Source of the DNA: Arabidopsis thaliana
Lineage: Eukaryota; Streptophyta; Magnoliopsida; Brassicales; Brassicaceae
Length of the DNA stretch: 64,000 bases
Direction of reading: 5' to 3'
Assembly: GCF_000001735.4 (NCBI RefSeq)
Contig: NC_003076.8
Span: 12,152,001-12,216,000 of the forward strand
Part shown: piece by piece, positions 47,615-58,588 of the stretch
Position numbering within the stretch: position 1 is the stretch's first letter
Layout: each line of letters starts with the position of its first letter
Position numbers and translations under genes: made by a program
The notes under the pieces: generated by a model
Databases searched by the model: none
The model's input: the letters and a program-made list of their open reading frames with translations, nothing else
What the model was told of the DNA's origin: nothing

Positions 47615-48070
47615 ACTACATAAATAGTCGCTGTATTTGGTGACTATTTGGGTACAATTATACGACTAATTTACAACTAACAAAAATATAGACGTTAGTT
47701 AGTCGCCAAATTACCACTATAGAGGCAAGACGCCTTGGTAGTCGCTAAAGAGCGACTATTATATGACACTCTGTAATTAGTCGCCAAATGTTGTCGTAAA
47801 TTAGTCGCTAGTTTGCGATTAATATACGACACGTGATAATAGTCGTTAAACAGCGACTATTCTATGACAACTACGACGTGTCATTAAATATAGTCGCAAA
47901 ATAGACGTAATTTGCCGACTAATATACGACACCTCGTAATAGTCGTTTAAATAGCGACTATTGAATGACTACACCGGCGTGTCATTAAATATAGTCACAA
48001 AATAGACGTAATTTTCGATTAAAAAAATACATGTAATTCGTTTTGTAAGTTGTTGTACCTGTTTTAAACG
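47610..48070. repeat. Left subterminal repeats of CACTA2
   Basis: Many copies of AGCGACTA, TAGTCGCT and near variants (TAGTCGTT, GCGACTAT), in both orientations and irregularly spaced. Mirrors the right end at 55140-55550. Confidence 0.88.
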
Positions 48071-48247
48071 ACTATACTATTTAGTCGTGTTTTAGTCACT
48101 GTAAAATTGCCTATATAATGAAAATTTCTCGTACACAATATTCATTCACAACACAAACACAATACAAATAATACCTTTAAAAAAAATAAACGTTTTTGAA
48201 GAAAAAAAACGTTAAAAAATATATTTAGTTTTATTATTGGTCTTATA

Positions 48248-51200
48248 ATGGTGGGAAACTATAATTATCCGAGTAGCGGTGGTTTTAATCGAGATTGGAT
48301 GTACAAGAGGTTCGATGAAATGACGGGGAATTTGTCAGTAGAATACGTCGCAGGAGTGGAGGAGTTCTTGATATTTGCTAATAGCCAGCCTATAGTACAA
48401 AGTTGTCGAGGTAAATTCCACTGTCCTTGTGCTGTGTGCAAGAATAAAAAACATATCGTCTCGGGTAGAAAAGTTAGTAGTTATTTGTTTAGTCAAGGAT
48501 TTATGCCAGATTATTATGTTTGGTATATGCATGGGGAAGATTTCAACATGAATGTAGGTACGAGTAATTATGTTGATAATACGTATCTAAGAGAGAATTA
48601 TGAAAGTGTGGGTAATGTTGTAGAAGATCCATATGTGGATGTGGGTAATGTTGTAGAAGATCCATATGTGGATATGGTGAACGATGCATTTCGTTATAAC
48701 GTGGGGTTTGATAATAACTATCATCAATACGGTACTAATCAGAATGTGGAGGAATCGGTATGTAACCATTCTAAAAAATTCTACGAATTGTTAGAAGGTG
48801 CTCAAAATCCATTGTACGATGGTTGTCGTGAAGGTCAGTCTCAATTATCGTTAGCAGCTCGAGTCATGCAGAACAAGGCGGGTCATAATATGAGTGAAAG
48901 ATGTGTGGATTCGGTATGTCAAATGTTGATAGATTTTTTACCAAAAGGAAACCAAGCTTCTGATTCGCATTACAAGACAGAAAAATTGATGCGCAATTTA
49001 GGTCTTCCTTATTATACAATTGATGTTTGTATTAACAATTGTATGATTTTCTGGAAAGAAGACGAAAAGGAAGATAAATGTCGGTTTTGTAGTGCTCAAA
49101 GATGGAAGCCTATGGATGACTACCGTCGAAGAACCAAAGTGCCATATAGTCGTATGTGGTATCTACCTATTGGTGACCGATTGAAGAGAATGTATCAGAG
49201 CCACAAGTTTGCAGCTGCAATGCGTTGGCATGCCGAGCACCAATCAAAAGAAGAAGAAATGAATCATCCTTCAGATGCAGTGGAGTGGAGATATTTCCAA
49301 GAGCTACATCCCATGTTTGCCAAAGAACCCCATAACGTTTATCTCGGATTATGTACCGATGGATTCAATCCATTTGACATGTCGCGAAATCATTCTTTGT
49401 GGCCTGTGATCCTGACTCCATATCATTTACCACCGGGTATGTGCATGAATACAGAGTACTTGTTTCTTACAATTCTGAATTTTGGGCCAAATCACCCGCG
49501 AGGTAGTCTCGATGTCTTCCTCCAACCTCTTATTGAGGAGGTAAAAGAGTTATGGTCTACTGGAATAGATGCATATGATGGGTCTTTGAATCAAAATTTT
49601 AATCTAAAAGGAGTGTTGCTATGGACGATAAGCGACTTTCCGGCGTACAACATGTTATCAGGATGGACAACCCACGGTAAACTGTCTTGTCCAATTTGCA
49701 TGGAGAGTACTAACTCTTTTTATCTACCTAATGGAAGGAAGACGTGCTGGTTTGATTGTCACCGAAGATTTCTTTCTCATGGTCATCCATTACGGAAGAA
49801 CAAAAAAGACTTCCGAAAAGGAAAAGACGCTTCTACCGAGTATCCACCTGAGTCTTTAACCGATGAGCAAATTTATTACGAGCGGTTGTCTGGTGTAAAC
49901 CCACCAAGAACCAAGGATGTTGGTGGCAACGGTCACGAAAAGAAGATGCCAAGGTATGGGAAGGAACATAACTGGCACAAAGAACGCATATTATGGGAGC
50001 TTCCATATTGGAAGGATCTGAATCTCCGACATTGTATCGATGTTATGCATATAGAGAAGAATTTTTTGGATAACATAATGAATACTCTTATGAGCGTGAA
50101 GGGTAAATCAAAGGACAACATAATGGCCAGAATGGATATAGAACGATTTTGTTCTCGGCCTGACTTACATATTGATAGTAAGGGAAAAGCTCCATTTCCA
50201 GCTTATACATTGACAAATGAAGCCAAAATGAGTTTATTGCAATGTGTTAAACATGCAATCAAATTCCCTGATGGTTATTCGTCTGATTTGAGTAGTTGTG
50301 TTGATATGGAGAATGAGAAGTTATCAGGTATGAAGAGTCACGATTGCCATGTTTTTATGGAGCGGTTATTTCCATTTATCTTTGCAGAACTCCTCGACCG
50401 GAACGTTCACCTTGCATTATCAGGTAAAATAAGAATATAATTTACTCTTTATATCATATATGCACTTGAGATGATGCATTTTTTTTTTCAGGGGTTGGCG
50501 CATTTTTTAGGGACTTATGTTTGAGAACTTTGCAGAAAAATCGCGTTCAAATTCTTAAGCAGAACATTGTTTTAATCATATGCAACTTAGAGAAGATCTT
50601 CTCACCATCTTTTTTGATGTTATGGAGCACCTGCCTATACATCTCCCTTACGAAGCAGAATTGGGTGGTCCTGTCCAATATAGGTGGATGTATCCTTTTG
50701 AGAGGTTTTTCAAAAAGTTGAAAGGAAAAGCAAAAAATAAATGATATGCGGCCGGATCAATTGTTGAGTCATATATCAATGACGAGATTTCTTATTTCTC
50801 AGAGCACTACTTTGCCGATAATATACAAACAAAATCAAGGTAACTAATAGTAATTAATTAAACATCTGCACCAAGCAAGTTTTCAATGCGCAAAAATAAC
50901 CATGAATTACCTCTTTTGGATCAGGTTAACAAGATTTAATGAGGGTGAAGTTCCTGTATATCATGTTCCTGGAGTACCTAATATATTTAGTTCCGGTGGT
51001 CGTCCAAGTGGAGAATTACGTGAAGTATGGCTATCAGAGGAAGATCTATCAATGCGCACATGAATATGTTATACGGAATTGTGATTATTTTCAAGTAATT
51101 GAGAGGTATATAACAAAGTCATACTCCCATTTTAAGTTAATTATAAATGTTTGTTTACTAACCCTTATATGTTGTTTTTGTTTTTATAGTATGTTCGAAG

Positions 51201-52143
51201 ATTTTCTTTCTATTAAATATCCAGGATTAAACGAAAAAGAACTCTTCGTGAAAAGAAACGAGGAATATCATGTGTGGGTGAAAGATTATGTATGTCTAAA
51301 TAGTTTATAATATATGATTTGCATTTATTTATTGTTATTCTTATCTTTATAATGATGTTTATTTCCAAATTTGCATACAGGTTACATATTGGAACTCTAG
51401 TAATCCTTTTCCAACTTGGGTTCAAGAGATAGTCGATGGACCTTAGCACAAAGTCAAAACATGGCCAATGTATTTTACAAGAGGCTATTTGTTTCATACG
51501 CAGAGTCATGGAGCTGGACGTAAGACTTGTAACTATGGTGTATGTGTGAAAGGTAAAAATTATACGGATGCATCTGACGCAGCAGATTTTTACGGCAACT
51601 TAACTGATATCATAGAACTTGAGTATGAGGGGGTGGTCAGTTTGAAAATCACAATTTTTAAATGTTCGTGGTATGACCCTAAGCTCTGAAGAGGTACTCG
51701 GAAATATAACAAATACAAACCCTTTATTTTAGGTACTTATGATATATATATATTGTCATTTAGTTTTTCTAGTTCATATACAAATATCTAATTCTCCAAA
51801 TATGGTGCATTTACAAACAACATCTCAAGCGGAACAAGTGTGCTTTATTCCTTATCCATACACGAAAAAAACAAAGCGGGAGTGGCTCAATGTTTTAAAA
51901 GTAAATCCAAGGGGAAACATATTAGGAGAATATGAAAATAAAGACCCGAGTTTATTGCAAACAGAAAATGATGATGCTGTTTTAATAACAACAATAGAAG
52001 ATCTTGTACTCGACAATTTAACAATCAATCGCAACCCCATAAACCTCGATTTAGATGCCGGAGATGCCGATCCAGAAGATGAATTTCGATGTAATTTATC
52101 GTCTTCTGATGATGAAGAACAAGAAGACGAAGAACAATATTAG
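48248..52143 (+). pseudogene. CACTA2 TNP2-like transposase
   Basis: Transposase of CACTA2. The first exon (48248-50423) is fully open for 725 codons: Transpos_assoc at residues about 15-100 (RDWMYKRF...FHCPCAVCKNKKH), Transposase_21 at about 330-560 (LCTDGFNPFDMSRNHSLWPVI, LLWTISDFPAYNMLSGW, CPICMEST), then LRHCIDVMHIEKN and the start of DUF4218. An 18-base duplication near residue 120 repeats VGNVVEDPYVD. A clean 68-bp intron (50424-50491) joins in phase to GVGAFFRDLCLRTLQK. Then breaks appear: a frameshift near 50615 in DUF4218, a TGA near 50742, and stops near 51443 and 51690 in DUF4216 (CNYGVCVKGKNYTDASDAADFYGNLTDIIELEY). An acidic tail (SSSDDEEQEDEEQY) ends at TAG 52141. The N-terminal two thirds look recently functional. 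Confidence 0.92.
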
Positions 52144-52794
52144 TTTTGTATTTATGATATGTACTTAAGTTATTTCTAGTAATTATGATATGTACTTAAG
52201 TTATTTTGAAAAATTATGCAAACATTTTTAAATTATTTTGAAAAACTATATTTGACTAAGTATGTTATGTTTAATTATATTTTTATATATAATTACTATT
52301 TTTGAATATCTAAGGCCCAAAAAAACACAAGGCCCAAACCCAATTATTAAAAATTAATCAAAGCGACTAATTGCTGACATTTTAGCGACTATAACCATTC
52401 TATTGGGCCAAAATAACTCGAGGCCCAAATACAGCGACTAATTTGTGACAATTTAGCGACTACAACAATATTATTGGGCCAACAATTTCGAAGCCCAAAA
52501 TTGGTGACTAATATGTGACAATTAAGCGACTAATGTTTAAACAAAATGAACATTTTAGGCCCAAACCCTTTAGGCCCAAACCATTCACTGCGAAAACCCT
52601 AACAAAAATCTCTTTCTCACTTCGAAACATCCGCAGTCTTCTTCTTCAATTTCTCTCTTCGAATTCCTCTTCGATTTCCTCTTCGAAACCCTAGCAAATC
52701 TAAGATCCCTCTTCGTTTTCCTCTTAATCTCTCTTCTTCTTCTTCGATTTCTTCGATTTGAACCTCTGTCTCATCTAGATCTCTCCTTCACACG
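52144..52794 (+). promoter_or_regulatory. CACTA2 intergenic region with subterminal-type motifs
   Basis: Separates the two CACTA2 genes. At 52370-52540 there are about six GCGACTA-type words in three spaced pairs (with GTGACAATTTAGCGACTA spacing), the same words as at the element ends. A CT-rich leader (52610-52790) precedes the ATG at 52795. This looks like the promoter of the TNPA-like gene carrying sites for the element's own DNA-binding protein. Confidence 0.65.
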
Positions 52795-54871
52795 ATGTTT
52801 GGGCAAGGTAAAAAGAAGCAAACCAGTCCTAACCTTCCTCAGAGAGCCTCCACATCCACGGCTGGTCGACGACCTCATTCTCTTCTGTCTCAGTACGATT
52901 TCACGCCGGCAGCAGAACGGTCTCCTCAGCTATAGACGCCTGCATCAGAGGCCGCCGGTCCTCCTTTACAGTCAACGGCAGCTCATGTTCGGAACTATCC
53001 GCCGCCTCTACAGTTGTTCCAGCACTCTGGCAGTCGACAACCTGAAGTGCAAAGGTCTGCCTCCGTAGAAGTGCAGAACAATCCAGCGACTCAAGCCGCG
53101 ACTACTCAGCAGGTTCCTCCGGCTCCTCAACAAGACCCCCCGCCTTCTCAGCAAGACCCTCCGCCTTCTCCAGTTCAAGAGTCTCGGGCTCACAGTCACA
53201 CATCCTCTCAAGGCAACAACTTCGAAGAATATCCACCTCTGTCGCCGGATCTCCAGAAGGACACACTTCAATCCCTAAACGATCTGCTTATGTTTCCGGA
53301 GAGGGATAAGTTCATCACCGTCCTCTCTCCCATTCCTCGACCGAATACGACATGGTATGATCTTCTTCTTCTCTTGTTTGTGATCCCATGTTGTGTTCAA
53401 TGTTAGTATCGTGTCTGTCATTGTGTAAGTTTAGTTCTAGATGATACTTTGCAGCCACAATCTATGTTTTGCTCTATATGATCTGTTTGTATGATACTTT
53501 GCAGCCACAATTTATGTTTTGCTAGTCTTTGGTCTGATATTTAGATATTTTCTGCCATATAATAACTGCTTGTTTGTCTTGTGTATGGAGGTTTACTCGG
53601 GACACAAACTCACGACTTGTTAGGAATATCACTAGAGTGTTTACAAACAAATTTGATGGTCCCTTCTATAGCTGGACATGTGTGCCTCAAGAGAGACAAG
53701 AGAAATACTTCCTCGAGTTTGCTGTTAAGTGTTCTTTCAGCCCTTCTTTTATATAGTTGATTACACTTCTTTTTTTTTACTGACATTACCTTTTCTATTT
53801 GTAGAAAACACACCATTGGGATCCTTTGATCACAGGGACTGTTCAGTTTTACTTCAACGAGATCTGTTTAAAGCGAATGAAAGACATGGTTAGCACTGTA
53901 AGAACTAGTCGAAAGAAACCTAAATGGATCGAGAAAACTCTATGGAAGGAAATGACTGCGTACTGGGACACTAAAGAAGCTCAGGAAAGAAGTCAAATCT
54001 ATTCAAATGCCCGTATGTCTGACCGTAACGGTCTAGTTCCTCACATACACTTCTCAGGGTCTAAGTCATATCATCAAATCCGAGACGAATTGGTAAGTCT
54101 TCTCTCTGTTTACTCCTTTGCAACTTTAACTCGATGTTTCAATGTACTTTTCTATGACTTGTTTTTTTTTCATTACAGGAAGAGCAATTGGGCAAAACTG
54201 TCAGTATTGGTGACGTTTTCATCAAAACACATACAAAACCTGATGGGACGTATGTTGATCGAAAGGCAGAGAAGATTGCAGAGTTATATCAGAAACTTTT
54301 GTAGCTGAGGCAGTCTGAGCGCGAGGCTGAAGCTTCTGCTATTTCAGATGGCACTTCACGGGCACGGGAGCTCACAGCTGAGGAATGTACAACCATATTT
54401 CTTTAGGTAACATTTTATGTTTCCCAATTTAGTGTTTTTGAGTTGTCTTTTTCATTCTCTAATCTCAGCTTTTATCATACTATGCAGTCCACTGAGAGGG
54501 ATTCGATAGGCGTTCCTTATGGAGTAGGAAGCCTCAAAGATTCTCTTGTCAATGGCAAACGGAAGCAAGCAGGTGACTCAACTTCTTTTGTGGCTTTGCA
54601 AGAACAATTACTTGAAGCTCAACGCAAGATAGAAGAGCAGGTCTCTTACAATCAGAGGCGTGAATCTGAGATTGCTTTGCGTGAAAATGAGAATTCCCGA
54701 GCTGCAGATGAGCAGAAAAAGAAGCTTGAACACTTGTCCTTAGTGGAGAAGTTTTTGCGCGAAAATGATCCTCGGTTCCTCAATTTCCTCGAATCTCATT
54801 CAGCTAAGGAGACAACCACAGATCCTATCTCACCCTCTCTAGCTGCCTCTCCCTCTTCATCTGCTTCATAG
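52795..54871 (+). pseudogene. CACTA2 TNPA-like (Transposase_24) gene, three TAG stops
   Basis: ATG 52795 (MFGQGKKKQ). Exon 1 to 53354 encodes a Gln/Pro-rich region with a QQDPPPS repeat. Intron 53355-53590 splits a Trp codon in correct phase. Exon 2 (53591-53723), exon 3 (53805-54092), exon 4 (54179-54406) and exon 5 (54488-54871) all join at GT-AG borders in phase. The Transposase_24-type core spans exons 2-4 (TNKFDGPFYSW, WDPLITGTVQFYF, ICLKRMKDMVSTVR, KAEKIAELYQ). Exon 5 is a coiled coil (EQLLEAQRKIEEQVSYNQRRESE). The only breaks are TAG codons at 52933, 54302 and 54404. It would bind subterminal repeats. Confidence 0.88.
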
Positions 54872-55129
54872 GTTAGAATCTTAACTCCTTCCTCAAAACT
54901 CAATATCACGGCTCAAAGTTGTTATATGTGTACTTGTGTTGCTTGTACTTATGCTGAACAAAGTTCTAAGTTGTAGTGAATCGAACATGTTTCTGTAATT
55001 TGGGTTTTGTACTTTTCTGAAATGACAATAAATTTGTTTTCATGCTTCTTGTATTGTGTTTATGCTTATTATAATGTTTTGTTTTCTCAGGAAGGTTTCC
55101 ATCTTTATAACAATCATATAGATGTTCTA

Positions 55130-55553
55130 ATAACAACAACAGTCGCAAATTTAGTCATCAAAAATGTAACCAGGAGTCGTTTTTTGATAACAATTCAGTC
55201 ACTAAAATTTCCGACTAAAGGATATTTCAGTCGCAAATCAGTCTTAAATATAGTGACAACATAGTCATAAATTTTAACGACTAATTACCTCCAACGACTA
55301 AATAACCCTCAAGTTAATCGATAATTTGTCGTCTAATAGTCGCTAAATTTAACGACTAAAATGTCACTAAAAAAGCGATTACTTAAACTTAGTCGTAACT
55401 TTATCGCTCTTTGGCGACTAAAATACGACTACGTTATTTACCGACTCTCGATTAGCGACTAAGTTTAATAGTCGTTTATTTGTCGTAAAGAGGTGTTTAA
55501 CGACTACAGAGTGACTAATACTGAAGTCGGTAAATGGCAATTTTTTTGTAGTG
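55130..55553. repeat. Right subterminal repeats and terminus of CACTA2
   Basis: AGCGACTA/TAGTCGC words in both orientations to within 20 bases of the end, then TTTTTTTGTAGTG. Reverse complement starts CACTACAAAAAAA, so the two termini share CACTACAA. Confidence 0.88.
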
Positions 55554-56052
55554 TGAAGATTTCTCCAAAGAACAAGTGAGGTACGAACTGAGGACTGTTT
55601 TAACGGAGAAGCAGAATCGCCTAGCTGCTCTTCCTTCTTCATCCTTCAACCCCCAACAATTTGAGGAGTTCTTTACCGAATCGCCTCCTTTGAGTGAATC
55701 AGGTTTAGACTGGGCTAGTAAGTTTAGATGCTTGAAACCTTAACATCAATTTGAAATAAATTATACTTGTGTTTTTTTCTGATTCAAAATGTTCGCTTCA
55801 GGTCCTAGCGAACCCATGGAACCCAAAATAGCTGCCACATCGGTGAAAACTCCTGAACCAGTAGTCATTCCGCCCGAGGTCCCTTTGTCCACGAACACCG
55901 AAACGGTGACCATAGAGGATGACGATGATTCAGAACCAAGGGTCTCCACCGAACAACCTATTGCTGATTAAACAATCGAGCCCGAGCCGACTGCCATCAA
56001 CCTGACCGATCTTGAGCCTGTCCACATTGAGGCCGAGGTGGCTGAAGATTAA
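55554..56052 (+). pseudogene. Tat2 antisense ORF, part 3 (C-terminus)
   Basis: Resumes the frame after CACTA2: EDFSKEQVRYELRTVLTEKQNRLAAL and FNPQQFEEFFTESPPLSESGLDWA. A GT-AG intron (55718-55801) joins in phase to SPSEPMEPKIAATSVKTPEP. Acidic Pro/Glu/Thr-rich tail, TAA at 55969 inside it, final TAA at 56050. The clean in-phase intron shows that this antisense gene had spliced transcripts when functional. Confidence 0.78.
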
Positions 56053-56589
56053 TAGTGGCTTGTATCCACTTAATGGGGTTGTCCGAAAACTTTGAATTTA
56101 TTTTTTGAATTAGTTTACTATTGCCCAAGGGGGCTTTTCTTTTCGTACAAGTATTTGCCTGAGGAGGCTTCTAAACCTTTAAGATTATGACCCCGAGGGG
56201 GTTTTTGCTATAATAAAGTATATATTTGCAAAGTCCATCTTTAAATAGCTTTTTGTTGGCCATGTGGCTAAGTTTCAAGATTTCTAGGTTGATCAGACCT
56301 TTCTCTTAAAAAGCGAGAACTGAGCTCATTGTTTTGTTTTACAAAATGCGAATTCCCAAACTCGGGTTTAGTCAATTCGACTCATTTACTGGGCTTGGGC
56401 CTTAATTACTCTTCTTTATATTTAATGAACCTTTTGTCTTTAGTGCGATGGTTGCCATATCTTTTCTCGAGAAAAAGGAAAAGCTTCACGCCTTTGAGGC
56501 AATAATTGCCTTTTTTCGATTTCTAAAAATGGTTTAAACCATTCGCACACGCCACAATTATTAATTTTATGGTTTCAAGAAAAAACCTA
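56053..56589. other. Spacer downstream of Tat2 antisense ORF
   Basis: No gene seen. Contains short repeated words such as GAGGGGG/CCAAGGGGGC (56120-56200). AT-rich. Confidence 0.5.
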
Positions 56590-57996
56590 TCTCTCTATAA
56601 ATAAGAGCATAATCTGCCACCGCTATCTCAAACATGATCTCAGAGATTTACGTGATAAATACTTCAAGGATGGAAAACGAAAGAGCTTCCACCGTTTGTC
56701 CTCTCGACCCCGGCAGCCCACTGTTCCTGTTCGGCGACGGCTTCGAGCCAGCCGGCGTTCTCTTTTCCTCACGCAGCTTTTCATTTTCCATCGAAAGATA
56801 AGAAGGAGGCGTACGACTTTATGGACAAGGTAGGGTTCTTACCCTCTTCTCTTAGCCAAATAACTTCTTTTCTCTTCTCATACCAAACGATCCTCGTACT
56901 AGGTCGTCGACAAGCATCACCGCCTGTGCGATGAGAGGCAGCAGTTGGGCCTCAAAAGGCAAACGCTCGAGGCCAGAATTGGTCGTGTGTAAAGGAAAGT
57001 GAGGGCCATGGAAAGTGATCCCTTTCGATGGGAGTGGAGGAACTTCGACTGTGTGGCCAAGATCACAACCATGCTCAAGGCCAAGTTCCTGGTCCTGTGA
57101 ATGCTCCGGTCGAAGTGATCCTCTCCAACAGCGAAGAGGATGACAACGAGGAAGAAGACAGCAACCCCTAGCAGCGCGTGAAGAATGACTTCGAGGCGGA
57201 TGTCAAGAACGAGGCATCCACTTCGAACCCTGAACCGGCGATGAAGGAGCCTGTTCCTGAGCCACATTCTTAAGTGTCCCCCGAACTCGAATACTTTCTC
57301 TCTCTTTTTATTTTGTTTGGACTTATTATGGCCCCGACCCATTTTTATTTAAGGAAGCTTTCCTATTCTTCCTGATTTCGAAAATATTCGTTTCGGAGAT
57401 ACGTTTTAAATGCAGGGCAGTCCGGACGGCGTGAATGCTTCCGCGAATCACTCCGACCTTGAATGGGATCGCGTTTCTCAAAGCTATGAGTCCTTCTATA
57501 AATTGTCCCTCCTAATCTTCTTTAACTTTCATCTAACCCTCTTCTTTCTTGCAGTCATGGCTTTCAACCTTCGATGCTCGGAATCCATGCAAGATTTCTC
57601 TAGGGCCGAAATGATTGTTCAGGACATCCCGAATGTGCCAGACAGAGGACGTTCCCCACCTCGAGGTTTCTTCAGATCCCAGATCCGAGCTCCATGTGCA
57701 CTGATCAAGGATCTTTCGGACAGAGACCAAGAAATCGCGATGGCATTCATCAAGGCTCTCCAGGCTCAACACCGAAAGCGTTCTTCAGAAAAGAAGAAAC
57801 TCTGAAAGAAGATCACCAGATGCTACGGAGAGTCACCGTGATATCAAGTGAACTTCACACTCTTAACTCTCATCCCGGGGACTGGATCGAACTTGGAATC
57901 TCCGAATTTGCTCGCATCCCGGACTGTATGATGCCCATTCTTGACCTCGCCGGCCAAGGAGTCCAAGTGTTTTGCAAGACGCAAAGAGTCTCCTAG
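56590..57996 (+). pseudogene. Possible second antisense gene of Tat2
   Basis: A TATA box (TATAAATA, 56596-56603) is followed by MENERASTVCPLDPGSPLFLFGDGFEPAGV (ATG 56670), then, across frameshifts and intron-like gaps, VVDKHHRLCDERQQLGLKRQTLEARIGRV, an acidic stretch (SNSEEDDNEEEDSN) and MAFNLRCSESMQDFSRAEM...GRSPPRGFFRSQ, KDLSDRDQEIAMAFIKALQAQHRK and a C-terminal piece ending at TAG 57994. I do not recognise a family. It lies between the first antisense gene and the convergent pol end. Exon limits are guesses. Confidence 0.45.
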
Positions 57997-58242
57997 TTTG
58001 AAGTGTAGACATGTCGAGAATTCATTTTTATTTGTCGTTTTTAATAAATGTAACTTTGCTTCTTGTTTTGTACGTTCGCACAGCCAAACTTCTTTCCTCT
58101 TGTTTGTTCGCACAGTAAAACTTCCTTTCAAATGAATAAAACAAATTTTCATTAATAGCTGAACTCGTTTCCGAGCTGCCTACGTACCCTTTTTCGGGAT
58201 CAAGCCACACCGTAGTTCATGTACAAAAAATGCGTGTCACTT

Positions 58243-58588
58243 TTAAACATAAAATTTCTTTAAGTTGACCACATTCCAAGGACGCTGGACTGGTCTATCT
58301 TCTAAATCCTTCAATCTATAAACACCATTCCGGACCACTTCGGTGACGATGTAGGGACCTTCCCAATTAATGCCGAGTTTTCCTGCTCCTTCTTCCTTCT
58401 TGTTATCAAACACACGTTTTAAAACATAGTCGCCTACAAAGAATGGACTGCTTTTGATTTTCGAATTGTAATACCGAGCTGCTGCTTGTTGATTATTCTG
58501 AATTCGGATTAAGGCTTGATCTCGCCTCTCGTTGATGGTGTCTAGCGAGTCGTCTAGCATTGCTGAATTTTCATCTTCATTTAAAAAG
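58243..58588 (-). pseudogene. Tat2 integrase C-terminal fragment
   Basis: Reverse strand, open without stops: [43 protein letters not shown], then the integrase C-terminal fold [45 protein letters not shown] and NLKKFYV, ending at 58243. Typical of Tat elements. The upstream part is cut off by the reverse Athila inserted at 58589 and should lie beyond the window. Confidence 0.88.

Larger units (their letters stand above)
47601..55553 (+). mobile_element. CACTA element 2 (En/Spm), nearly full length
   Basis: Left end CACTACAACCGGCGACT, right end TTTTTTTGTAGTG. It carries a TNP2-like gene and a TNPA-like gene in the same orientation. Subterminal regions (47610-48070 and 55140-55550) are packed with AGCGACTA/TAGTCGCT words in both orientations, the expected binding sites of the TNPA-type protein. 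It interrupts the coiled-coil part of the Tat2 antisense ORF, which resumes as EDFSKEQVRYELR right after the right end. The 3-bp target duplication is not visible because the left flank is rearranged; TGA follows the right end. Confidence 0.92.

Noticed and set aside
54443..54871. An independent coiled-coil gene
   Set aside because: It is exon 5 of the CACTA2 TNPA-like gene, joined by an in-phase GT-AG intron.
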